DNA from: Chryseobacterium jejuense
Lineage (GTDB): Bacteria > Bacteroidota > Bacteroidia > Flavobacteriales > Weeksellaceae
Direction: 5' to 3'
NCBI RefSeq assembly: GCF_900100075.1
Contig: NZ_FNEG01000005.1
Location: 62,001-126,000 of the forward strand
Length of the DNA: 64,000 nt
Shown in pieces: positions 1 through 10,100 of this stretch. The notes below the pieces were generated by a model. It saw only the letters and a program-made list of their open reading frames with translations. It was not told where the DNA came from and made no database searches. The first letter of the stretch is position 1. The number at the start of each line of letters is the position of its first letter. The position numbers were made by a program, and so were the translations under genes.

Positions 1-215
1 ATTTCATCAGCTTTGTGATTGAAGCTAACGGAAATACCACAGTTTATGATCCTAAAACAAAAGAGGTTTTCCTTTTTGCCCACGATCATGCTTTTGACAA
101 TGTAGATTTTTTGGAAAATCAACCGGAATATACTTTTCATACATTCCACAACATCACCTATTTTACAGACTATGTGGAGGCACTGGCTCAGGAATGGAAA
201 AATGAACTCCTATAA
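1..215 (+). CDS. C-terminal end of a probable SMI1/KNR4 (SUKH) family protein, cut by the window edge
   Basis: The frame is open from the first bases (reading FISFVIEANGN) to a TAA at 213-215, so this is the last ~70 codons of a gene that starts upstream. The GTG at 15 is internal, not a start. The pattern 'residues GNTTVYDP then a short loop then EVFLFAHD' followed by an acidic helix and a C-terminal 'F.dyVEALAQEW' helix is how SMI1/KNR4 (SUKH superfamily) domains end. In the family these proteins are often immunity proteins in polymorphic-toxin loci, which would fit the toxin array 1.5 kb downstream, but that link is inference. The amino-terminal half is not visible, so the family call is moderate. 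Confidence 0.5.
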   Translation, partial: FISFVIEANGNTTVYDPKTKEVFLFAHDHAFDNVDFLENQPEYTFHTFHNITYFTDYVEALAQEWKNELL

Positions 216-280
216 ACTTCCTGTTTCACTGTAATCCTTGAAATGAGTTACTTTTACACCTTATCAAAATTATATTTAGA

Positions 281-1003
281 ATGAAAAAATTCGGAATATC
301 CGTTCTTATATGCCTTTCCTCATTATTAAGTGCCCAAACCAAGCAGCAGATTGATGCTTTCTATAACGCCATCCGCGAAAATAATTTTCCACTGGTAAAA
401 AAAATGGTTGACCAAGGATACCCTATTAAAGCCATGCTTCCGGGTCAAACAGCACCAGTACTGGCGGCGATCTGGAAAAAAAACTTCCCCATGGTGGAAT
501 ATATGGTTGAAAAAGGAGCCAACATTACTGCGGATAAAAAACTAGTAGATGGTGCTATTGAATATGGAAGCCCGGAAATCACTTTCTACCTTATCAAAAA
601 AGGAGCTTATGCTGAAAATTCATTGTATAAAGCAATCTTCTATGAAAATTTTGGAATTGCCAAAGAGCTCTATCTGAACCACCAGCCTCAGATCATTAAT
701 TACGAAGATCTTGGAAATCTTTTATTACTGTCTGTAAAAAATAAGGACTTAGAATTCATCAAAAAAATTCCTCTAAAAGGAAAGGATTCACCAATGGATT
801 TTTATAATTATGATGGATATAATGCTTTATTACTTGCCGTAGAAAAGAATGATACTGAAATTGCAAAATATCTTCTATCTCAGGGTGCTGATAAAAAATC
901 AAGAATTAGCTTTGAAATTGATAGTGGTACTGTGAACGGAAAGACTGCCTTACAAATGGCTAAAGCCCATAAAAACACAGAGCTTCTGAAACTTTTGAAA
1001 TAA
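281..1003 (+). CDS. Secreted ankyrin-repeat protein
   Basis: This 240-residue protein begins with a Sec signal peptide (MKKFGISVLICLSSLLSAQT, cleavage expected after SAQ). The rest is made of ankyrin-type units: 'AFYNAIRENNFPLVKKMVDQG', 'APVLAAIWKKNFPMVEYMVEKGAN' at about 60-85, 'NALLLAVEKNDTEIAKYLLSQGAD' at about 180-205 and 'KTALQMAKAHKNTELLKLL' at the end. Ankyrin stacks bind protein partners; with a signal peptide this one would work in the periplasm or outer membrane. The start ATG is supported by the signal peptide. No partner or function can be named. A 65-bp gap separates it from the upstream gene on the same strand. Confidence 0.8.
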   Translation: MKKFGISVLICLSSLLSAQTKQQIDAFYNAIRENNFPLVKKMVDQGYPIKAMLPGQTAPVLAAIWKKNFPMVEYMVEKGANITADKKLVDGAIEYGSPEITFYLIKKGAYAENSLYKAIFYENFGIAKELYLNHQPQIINYEDLGNLLLLSVKNKDLEFIKKIPLKGKDSPMDFYNYDGYNALLLAVEKNDTEIAKYLLSQGADKKSRISFEIDSGTVNGKTALQMAKAHKNTELLKLLK

Positions 1004-1061
1004 AACAGATACCCGATTTCCTATTTTGAATAGGGCATTTATCTAAGAAAAAATACACCAT

Positions 1062-1553
1062 ATGGCTGAAATTAAATTCAGGAAAAGCAATATTATCATC
1101 AGCATCATTCTTTGCTTGCTGGGATTCTTCTTTTTTGTTTATTTGTTGCTAACCCAGTATTTTGTAGTAAAAATAATCTCCATTTTATGGGTTTTTATTG
1201 TATTCTATATTATTGTCATCAAATACAGACAGTTGGTTAAAGCTAATCAAGAAATTCCCGGATTGGAAATCAATGATAAGGGAATCACCAACCATACTTC
1301 ATTACAATCTGTATTTATAGACTGGAATGATATTGAAAGTTTTCAAGCCGGTTTTTACAGAACAACAAATATTTTTATTAATTCTAAAGATCCAAAAAAA
1401 TACAAAGACCAATGGATGGGTAATCCTCTACAACTCATTGGTAATATTTTTTCCTCTAAACCTGAATCACTATGGATAGATACAGAAACTTTGGACATTG
1501 AAAAAAAAGAATTATTGGTATTGCTAAATCATAAGCTTCGTGAAAACACGTAA
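1062..1553 (+). CDS. Small two-helix membrane protein, STM3941-like
   Basis: A 163-residue protein with two close N-terminal transmembrane segments (about 11-30 and 34-52) followed by a soluble part containing 'PGLEINDKGITNHTSLQSVFIDWNDIESF'. That order, a helix hairpin then a PH-like strand set with 'G.. ...W.DI', is typical of STM3941-type inner-membrane proteins, whose role is unknown. It follows the ankyrin gene by 58 bp and ends convergently with the toxin array on the other strand. The family assignment is from pattern only. Confidence 0.6.
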   Translation: MAEIKFRKSNIIISIILCLLGFFFFVYLLLTQYFVVKIISILWVFIVFYIIVIKYRQLVKANQEIPGLEINDKGITNHTSLQSVFIDWNDIESFQAGFYRTTNIFINSKDPKKYKDQWMGNPLQLIGNIFSSKPESLWIDTETLDIEKKELLVLLNHKLRENT

Positions 1554-1600
1554 TTCATTGATTTTGTAAAGAGTCTGCTTGTAAATTTATAATATCTTCA

Positions 1601-1825
1601 CTATTTTATAAATGAAATATTAACAACAATATTATCCTCTAGCATAATGTAACCTTTTTCTAAAGCGTCTATATAGTGTTGCTTTTTAAGGTATAAATTA
1701 CTGGTCTATATACAATTAGCTCTACAGGTGTTTTTATAAGAATATCATTTTTTTTTACCTTTATTGACCTTCATTTTTGTAGAGCAGAAAATAAAACATG
1801 TTATTATTAATATGATCTTTTTCAT
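1601..1825 (-). pseudogene. Remnant of a third immunity-type lipoprotein gene
   Basis: The minus strand from 1825 reads MKKIILIITCFIFCSTKMKVNKGKKK and then a stop, closely matching the start of the intact lipoprotein at 3580-4104 (MKKIILIIICFSFISCSAQM). The distal end, in another frame, reads EKGYIMLEDNIVVNISFIK before a TAG at 1601-1603 and matches the intact protein's last residues (KKGYIMLEDSIVAKIPFIR). About 300 bp of the middle are missing and the A-run after NKGK is frameshifted. It is therefore an internally deleted copy, lying just after the terminator of the previous cassette. It shows that the locus once carried at least one more immunity gene. Confidence 0.8.
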
Positions 1826-1849
1826 TTTATAAGATTAAATTCCATAAGC

Positions 1850-1880
1850 AACAAAAGCAGGAACTTTCCTGCTCTTGTTT
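1850..1880 (-). terminator. Hairpin terminator of the second cassette
   Basis: ACAAAAGCAGG (1851-1861) pairs with CCTGCTCTTGT (1868-1878) around a six-base loop, with T-rich flanks on both sides. It sits 15 bp past the stop of the frameshifted lipoprotein gene. Its arms resemble those of the hairpin at 3479-3510 behind the first cassette. Confidence 0.6.
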
Positions 1881-1895
1881 TAGTGATTTTATTAT

Positions 1896-2521
1896 CTAAT
1901 TGTTTGCATCTTTATTAGAAATATTTAAAAACAGACTATCCTCTATTACAGGTTGTGCTACAAATTTTGCTTTATCAAAATTTAGTTTTGAAAACCTTCT
2001 TAAGTATTCTCCTTCAGGATAATTTCCTTTTAATACTTTATCGTAAGGATAATAGTTTTGTTTAAATTTTGAAGAATAATTCATTGACGGTAATTGCCTT
2101 ATGATTAAATTATATTTTATAATCAGCTTTTCTTTTTCTTTTAAATAAAAGACTGAATTGCCATCACCCGTTTTTTTATCTCCGATAAAATCAGAATTAC
2201 CAATTTCAGTTAAGAAACTATCATAAATACTATCTAATTTTTCTTGATAAAACTTTGAAGATTGGTTATCCTTTATTATTGCATAGACTGTAATTGGATA
2301 AGAATCTTCCATATTACCTTGAGTAGAAAATTTTTTTAAATTTTCATCTCCAAACTCAAGTGTATTAGGTGTGGGAAAAACAATATTTTGAGAAGTATTG
2401 TTTTCAAATATAAGAGACAATTCATTATCACTTTTAATATATTTTAGGCTAAATGATTTTTTTTCTTTTTGTTCACAAGAAAAAAAAAGAAAAAAATCGC
2501 AACTATCATAACATTTCTCAT
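1896..2521 (-). pseudogene. Second immunity-type lipoprotein, frameshifted in a homopolymer within the signal peptide
   Basis: An ATG at 2521 overlaps the last codon and TGA of the upstream tip sequence (ATGA) and starts MRNVMIVAIFFFFF, a signal peptide. The rest of the protein lies in a different frame: it reads SCEQKEKKSFSLKYIKSDNE and continues to a TAA at 1896. The lipobox cysteine of SCEQ falls exactly where it should if one base is added in the adjacent runs of nine and seven A on the plus strand (2480-2496). So this is one gene (about 208 codons) broken by a one-base slip, whether real, phase-variable or a sequencing error. The mature part is a divergent relative of the 3580-4104 lipoprotein: an early 'F.NNTSQNIVFP' strand pair and a C-terminal 'PVIEDSLFLNI'. 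Without the repair, translation could only begin at a TTG at 2418-2420 and would make a cytoplasmic protein. Confidence 0.7.
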
Positions 2522-3405
2522 TTCAATGTACTTTTAAGATAATTATTATATATTGGCTTTATTTTATTCATTAATGACTGCAAATCATTATATGTTTCGA
2601 TTGCTGTATTAAATGCACCCATATTCAAATTAAGCCTTTCTCATTTTCTAAACATAATATATTCCTGCTCCCATCTAGAAGTATAATATTCGTGTAGTCT
2701 AACACGTTGATTAGTTCCAGTAATTTTCTCTACGTCAGGAATTCTGGCATTATTTAAAATAGAATGAAAAATCTCATGTCCCATTGTTAAGTCTAATTGC
2801 TCTAAGCTTATGAATGCTCCTTTTGGCAAATATATTCTTTGCCAGACAAGAATATTATTGTGTGTAAGAACTTCTGTTACTCCCCAGGCTTTTTTTTCTC
2901 CATGGACTAAAAGATCTCTATTACGACTACCTCCAAATGAATAGCCTTGGCTACGTATATAAGGACTTAAATCACTTGATTCATCTACAAACTGCCAGCT
3001 ACCTCTGATAAATTGATTTTTATAATGAGCTTTTTCTACTTTTAGTACTGTATCCCTGCTGAATTCAGCTTCCGTTCCTCCAATTAAAGTATTATCATCA
3101 CTCACAAGCATTTCACTTATACTATATCTATATCCCGCAAAATCCAGATTAGTAGAAGTAATTCTATTATCAAATAAGTTACCTGTATAGGATAAACTGC
3201 CAATAGCGCCGCCCAAGAAATTACCACCACTAAATGCAGAGTTTAATCCTCCTGAAACCATTCCCGGTAAGAAGTTCTTAATGGCACCGCCATTACTAGC
3301 TATATTTCCTAATGCTCCTGACACAGCAGCTCCTCCAATAACTCCTCCTAGTACCGCACTCCATGTTCTTTCCCAATCCCATTTTCATGGATTCTATTAG
3401 CCATT
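2518..3405 (-). pseudogene. Orphan RHS C-terminal tip with an HExxH metallopeptidase-like motif
   Basis: From about 3405 the minus strand is a second copy of the RHS protein's pre-tip region: about 80 residues from NP-KWDWERTW to DNRITST differ from the full protein at about six positions. After DNRITST the sequence is unrelated to the first tip. It contains a zinc-protease-like HEIFH (codons near 2764-2778) with acidic residues 25-32 positions later (LHEYY, WEQEY) that could be a third ligand. One in-frame TGA (3385-3387) replaces a glycine of the parent sequence. A second TGA (2641-2643) follows MFRK, yet the frame stays open for another 40 codons and ends in a TGA that overlaps the next ATG. 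A GTG at 3322-3324 could start a 227-residue product. No signal peptide or RHS core is present, so it is a displaced tip, probably silent but usable by recombination. Confidence 0.8.
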
Positions 3406-3478
3406 ACTTAAATACTCCTTACTAAAGCCCTTGCTAGCTACAAACTAGAATACACTATTCGGATTATTATGTAAGAAC

Positions 3479-3510
3479 AAACAAAAGTAGAATTTCGCCT
3501 ACTTTTGTTT
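3479..3510 (-). terminator. Hairpin terminator after the first immunity lipoprotein
   Basis: AAACAAAAGTAG (3479-3490) pairs perfectly with CTACTTTTGTTT (3499-3510) around eight bases, with T-rich sequence on the exit side. It lies about 70 bp past the lipoprotein stop at 3580 and before the orphan tip, so the RHS operon probably ends here. It resembles the hairpin at 1850-1880. Confidence 0.65.
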
Positions 3511-3579
3511 AGAAAAGACTTTCAATTCGGGTTTACATTAACCTAGAGCTATAGCTTCTTAATATATTTATTGAAGTGT

Positions 3580-4104
3580 TTATCTTATAAAAGGAATCTT
3601 AGCAACAATACTATCTTCTAACATAATATATCCTTTCTTTTCTAAAGTAATGATATATGATTTACAGGTTAATGGCATATCATTTTTCTTACTGTGATTA
3701 GATTTAATATTCCATATATACTTTCCTGGCTTAGATAAATCATAGATACCTTTTTCACTATAATTTAGACTTAAAGCTATATCGATTTTATGTTTAGGTT
3801 TTATTATTATTAAATCACCCTTACAATCTTCATCTGTATGCCTCGTGTAATAGCCTCTTGAACGATCAATTGGATTAAGTTTCTCATTATTAAACAGCCA
3901 ATAAGAATCTCCTGAAAAGCCATATGGATCAACAACATAGGTCTTATTACTTTTGTTTTTAATAGTATAATGTATGTTATTATTTTCTCCAAATTTCCAT
4001 GGAGTATTTATAAGAATATCTATTTCTTTACTTTTATTTAGTTTCATCTGTGCAGAACACGAAATAAAACTGAAACAGATTATTATTAGTATGATTTTTT
4101 TCAT
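3580..4104 (-). CDS. Lipoprotein, probable immunity protein for the RHS tip
   Basis: This 174-residue protein has a lipoprotein signal (MKKIILIIICFSFISC, lipobox cysteine at 16). The mature part looks all-beta: 'IHYTIKNKSNKTYVVDPYGF' near 45-65, 'LIIIKPKHKIDIALSLNY' near 98-115, and 'GIYDLSKPGKYIW' near 118-130. The order 'increase then G.YDL..PG.Y.w' is typical of Ig-like secreted domains. It begins four bases after the stop of the RHS gene, the normal place for an immunity gene. A lipid anchor places it in the periplasm or at the outer membrane, where a protease tip would act. Immunity function is inferred from position and from two partly degraded relatives (1601-1825, 1896-2521) in the same cluster. 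Confidence 0.7.
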   Translation of the reverse strand: MKKIILIIICFSFISCSAQMKLNKSKEIDILINTPWKFGENNNIHYTIKNKSNKTYVVDPYGFSGDSYWLFNNEKLNPIDRSRGYYTRHTDEDCKGDLIIIKPKHKIDIALSLNYSEKGIYDLSKPGKYIWNIKSNHSKKNDMPLTCKSYIITLEKKGYIMLEDSIVAKIPFIR

Positions 4105-4108
4105 TTCA

Positions 4109-7100
4109 TTATCTTCTGAAGTTTAACATATAGTTTGTTATTGAATTTAAGTAGTACTTTATTCCCGAATCTATTATTCCAGTCCATTGTCCTGCAGTAA
4201 TATAAGCAGAAATTTCATCTAAGTCATTCATTATTGGGTTATTTCCTTGAAATACTCCATTTTTCCAATTAATAAAGTGTTTACTTTCATGTATTACAAC
4301 TTCACCTAAACTATAATTTGTTTTCTTTCCATTAAAAAGTATCGGTGCTAATATAATTCTTCCAGTAACAGGATTTGTTATCCCTAGTATTGGCTTTGCA
4401 TTTAAATCCCTATGATCAAACAAGTGACCATCTTTATTTATACTGAATTTAATATAGTCTTTTGCCCATTCATTCATTGTATCAGTACTACCAACTGCAA
4501 TCCAAGCATCTTTAGGTGCAAACACTGATGCAATTATACTAAGACTGTATATATTTGCCGGGGCATTGGGATTTAATCCATAAATACTTAGTACAACACT
4601 CAATGGATCTGCATGCATTGATCCCAAGTAGTTTCCAAATGCTCCATTTTCAGCATCTGAAGATCTCATAGATCTATAACTTATCTCCTTACCTGTAGAA
4701 GTAATTCTATTATCAAATAAGTTACCTGTGTATGATATTCCACCAATGGCTCCCCCTAAGAAATTACCTCCGGTAAAAGCAGAGTTTAATCCTCCTGATA
4801 CAATTCCCGGTAAAAAGTTCTTAATGGCTCCGCCATTACTCGCTATATTCCCCAATGCTCCTGATACAGCAGCTCCTCCTATAGCTCCTCCCAATACCGC
4901 GCTCCATGTTCTTTCCCAATCCCATTTTCCTGGGTTCCAGTTTCCACCATTGGCTGCTACGCCATTTAAATATCCACCTAATAAAGCTCCGGCTGCCCAC
5001 AACAAAAATTCTCCGTCAGGATCATTGTACATCAATGGGTTATTCATTACATACCCATATTTATTGTAATTCTGGGTATTCATAGGATCCTGGATGTTTT
5101 CATCAGCATTCAGAAACCTTCTGAGAAGCGGATCATATAGCCTTCCATTCATGTGGATAATACCCACTTCCATAAAATGTTCATGCCCGGTATATCCACG
5201 ATCAATAAGCAAAGAGGTTCCATTAATTACAGCTTTATCTGTAGTAACAGATGCATTTCCTAATTTTAGATGAGTAAGATTACCCCACGCATCATAATGC
5301 CTTTGTTCTACCTTATTTCCAGCTTCATCACTAATGGCAAGAATGCTTCCTATATAGTCTTTATGAAGAAATTTATAAGAACCTGTAGTCTCACCAAAGT
5401 CTTTCAAATATATAATATTAGATTCATATGGGCTGCCTTCAATATATAGAATATGCTTCTCCTCGCCTGTAGCTTGATCTTTTACCACTTCAAAGCTTCC
5501 ATCTTCGTTGTAAAATTTAGTAAAAGCCAGCTTCCATTGTGGTGCGTTAGGGTCCCAGATCCCTTCTCCATTTGTTCTTAATTCAGTTGCTCCTCCTGCA
5601 CTTTTTAGCCTTTGGATATCAACCCGTTGTCTCATACTGTTCAATCCATACTCAAAGTTGATTCGCGTTTTTTCTCCATGAATCCACACAGGGTCATTAT
5701 TTTCATTATAAAGAACCGTCTGGATCAGGTCTCCTTTATAATTCTGTGTTCCAGCTGTGTTCAAAGTCATTCCGGTAGATTGGTAGATCTTTGCTGAATT
5801 TTCAAACTTCATCATTCCTACCTCATCATTTTCTGTAATCCTCCCTTTTATATCATATACATTTCTGCTTGCCGATGGTTTAATACCCGTTACCGGGTTT
5901 GTCCAGTTAATAAGTCGGTTATTATCGTCATAATCAAAAGATTCTTCCAAATAAATATCACCTAAGGTCTTTCTGAAACTCAATTCATTTCTGATCGCAT
6001 TAAAAGTATACTGGATATTCAGTATTGGTGACTGTAGAGAAGACGATTGTTTAGTTTCCTGAAGAAAACCATTGGCATCATATATATTGCCAACCTCGGT
6101 TCCCCCCAGTTGAGCCTTTAAAACCTGTCCTTTGGCATTTTCTTCTTTCAACTCCCAAAGAATTCTCCCTGAATTTTTATCCTTAATCTGATAGAGTGCT
6201 CCGTTCCAGGTGTTATATCTGTTTTCGATGGTAACCTTAGTTGAGAAACCTCTTGACAGTAATTCTTTTTCAAAAGAGATGACTTTTCCTTTGTTATCAA
6301 AGGTAATATCCTTTTCTGTATAAGTTTTTCCATTACTATTCTCTGAAGAGGAGATTAACCTTCCTTGTGGATCATAGATCAAAACAGAGTTAAATATCTG
6401 TCCTTTCAGAGTACCTGATTTATTAGTAAGCTGCCCTTTTTCATTATAAGTAAAAGAAATAGTTTTATTGGTAGTTTGTCCATTATCTATCGTAGAAAAT
6501 TCTTTCTGAGAAATTAGCTGCCCCAAGGTATTATAAATATATTCTTTGGTTCCTTTTGGACTTATAGTTTTCTTAGGTAAACCAAATCCTGTGTACTCAT
6601 ATTTATAGATACCATTTGAAGGATCATTAAATTCAGATTTTTGTCCCCATGAATCATATTTCGTAGTCACAATATTTTCAGCATATTTTGCCTGAATCTG
6701 ATCTCCAGAGGCATTATAAGAAAACTGTATTATTCCACCTTTATCTGTAGAAGAAATTACATTACCTAAAGCATCGATAGTTTTGGATGTAATTCTGCCA
6801 TTTCCGTTCAACTCCGTAATAGTTGTAGTAAGACCTGAAACAATCGTTTCAGATTGCTTACCTGTAAATGCTGTAACCTTTACCTTAGCAGGAAAAACAG
6901 CATCATCATATTCCATCATATTCCATTTGCTAGCACCTTGTCCTTCAAAATAGGGTTCTGATTCCTTCACTTTTCTGCCTAAGATATCATACTGTGTTTC
7001 TTTAGAGATAAACTGCCCCTGTCCTGATCCTTTAGCAGAAACTTTATATTGCTGTCCCAGTTTATTTGTGAAAGTTGTCGACCTATCACCATCTGGTTTG

Positions 7101-10100
7101 TTTTGAGTGACAATTGTATTAGAATTTCCATCTTTATCATAGATATAGCTGATCATTCCTGTCAAATTGGTTTTGGAAGTCGTCAATTTCCCCCATTCAT
7201 CATAGGTATTGGTTAAAACATTACCCATTGGATCTGTTTGGGTTAATATCTGTCCCCAATCATTATAAGTCACATGAGTATCCAGACCTAAGTTATCTGT
7301 TTTCTTTATGACAAATCTTGCTTTAGGATCATATTCACTTTTTTCAGTTTGAGTCTGAGAATCTACACTATTGCTAGTCACTTTTTGAATAACATTACCA
7401 AACATATCATAATGATAAGTATCTAAAAGATATCCTGTATTATCAGTATTCCATTTTTTTATCGTTTTTAGGTTACTATTTTCATAAGTATATTCTTCTT
7501 TACCGGATTTGGTATCATTATAGGCCTGAATAACTTCTGTTTTAGATTTCAAACGTCCTATATAATAATCTCCCCCTGTTCCTGTAGGGTTATTATTATA
7601 CTCATAGGTAGAAGTCTTTACAGAATACCCGCCATTAATCTTTGAAATATTCTGCATTGGAAGATAGTGTTCCCCATAAATCATTTTGCTTTCAGCTATA
7701 GTACTTGTTAAAAAGTCTTTCCCTTTATTAGTTTTTGGAACAATTGCTGTAACTACCTTAGACTTATTAGCATCGGAAACAATTGTTACAAGCTGCCCGT
7801 TAAGGAGTTTATCAATTTGATATGTAGTAGATTTAAAGCTCAATAACTGAGTATTATTTTCAGAAATATCTGCCGGAAATATTTTAGCATCATCATTCGT
7901 TCTGATTGTCCATTCTTTAACGGGAATACCATCATTTGTTGGGTCAATTTCAACTCCAGACCATACTTTAGTGCTTTCAAATCCATCAGCATACCATGAA
8001 CTGCGAGCCGTTTTCCTAAATCCTATCATTCCTCTACCAAGAATATTAGAGGTAAGTCCTCTATATCTGAAATCCTGTTTCAGTTTTTTATCTGACATGG
8101 TAGATTGGGTAATCCCGGAAACAACATACATCCCTACTGACTGATTAATTTGGACATATGGATAGCTTTCTGTTTGAGATATATCGTATAACCAAGGATT
8201 TGCTTTTTTATCTAATTGTTTGTACGTAATATCAGTAACTATTCCTCCTTGTGAGATACTTTTGATGCGGGCTTCTTTCGCAATATCGTAATACGGGTGG
8301 GATGCTATAAATTGTTCTATACTTTCTACATATCCAACAGCAGGAACTGCTGAAACTAATACCAATCGTCTTAACATAGCTCCCGACCATTGGTCAACAG
8401 GCAAACCTACAAAATCCATATGATTTACTGCCAACTCATTATTGATATTATTCTCATTTAAATATAAATAAGTACCAAATGAACCGCTCGAACCTTCAAT
8501 CGGCTGTTCGTTCTCTTTGAAGATTGAAAAAACTTTAAACGATGAGATGGCTCCTCTATGGTATCTTACATCCGTATTACTATCCTGAAAGCTATCTTTA
8601 GTATAGTTTCTATATGAAGAAAGACGTATAAACTCTGCCTTCCCATCATTATTAATGTCATAAGCAACAAAGGATTTAGGATTTGATATTTTGATATTCT
8701 GATAATTATCTTTATATACCGTCCTATCTTTTTGAGGTCTTTCAAAATCGATGATATTTTCTGCAAAACCAGTCCCTGTAGAAGCATAAAAATACCAACG
8801 GGAAGAATCATTTGATTGAGGTATCATAATATCACTAAGTCCATCCCCGTTATAGTCTCCAACAACACCACTTTCCCAAATACCATTAAGGGTTTGATTG
8901 TTTACTGAATAAGGAATCATATCAGAAGTATACTTACCCTGCAGGTTTTTCTGAAAAGTAATAAGGTACGGTCTTTTATTCTCATCCAGTTTTAATAAGT
9001 CAATTAAACCATCTCCATTAAAGTCGCCAACGCGATAGTCTGTAAATACTTCTTCATTAGTATTGTTATAAAGTGGTATGGTATAATACCATTGATTAGT
9101 TTGAATTGACTCATCGGGATCAACTACAACATATCTGTTTGTATATTCACATTCAATAAAATTATTTGGATCGCGCCAACAACGCTCGTCCAGTAGCCTC
9201 AAAACAAGTTCACTAAGACCATCACCATTAAAATCAACATTTTTTAGCCCAAGCACTATTGAGTTATTTCTTCCTAAGGATCCAGGACCTAAGCTATAAC
9301 CTGAAAAGGGAATAACTTTTTTATAATCCAGATTCAATTGATTACTTTCAGTGATACTATAAAATGATAATTCTAAATCAGATTTAGAAGTTGTAGGATT
9401 ATTGACCCTCTTTTTTATGACAAACCCCTGACGGTTACGGATAAGATTATCCTTTTTCAGATTAACAGTTGTCGCATCATTAATATCAACTAAAGAAGCC
9501 ATATTTCCTAAAAAAGTTGGAATTATAGAATTGTACTTGTCACCTTTATAAAGATTACTGTATAAGTATAAACCAGTTTCAGGTATTTTCTGTGAGGTTG
9601 CAGAATGATATCTTAATAAATCAAGATTACCGTCACCATCAAAATCACCCACCAAATCTTTACCCTCCTTTGGCCTTAATGACCAAGTTTGTTCCCATCC
9701 ATAATTAAAGGGAAGATCCATAGATTTTTCATAAGTAAAGGTCACAGGATTTGCCTCTTCATTTTTACTGTTTAAAACTGTTATCTTATCCAGATACCTG
9801 TAGCCAGTTAGTTGCCAATCTTGTTTATAAGAAATACTATACTTTTTATCCTGTTTACCATTGGTATATACAAGAACAGATTCAAGCAATCTAGATTGTG
9901 AAAAACCGATTCCTTCCATATAGGCAGTTTCAGGTATTGGTCTAAATTTATATGTAAATTCAATTCGATTAAAATTTGAAGTCTGTTGAGTATAATTGGC
10001 TCCCCATCCGATATTCATGATAACAGCAACATTATTTTCAAAAGAATAGTTAAATGTAATAACATTGCCATTTATATCTTTGGTTCTTACAATATTATAG

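Noticed and set aside
3810..3992. 60-codon frame within the immunity lipoprotein gene
   Set aside because: Out-of-frame shadow of 3580-4104; no signal or domain.
4728..5069. Open frame of 113 codons on the plus strand inside the RHS gene
   Set aside because: Opposite-strand shadow of the glycine-rich pre-tip region; proline-rich nonsense without a start context.
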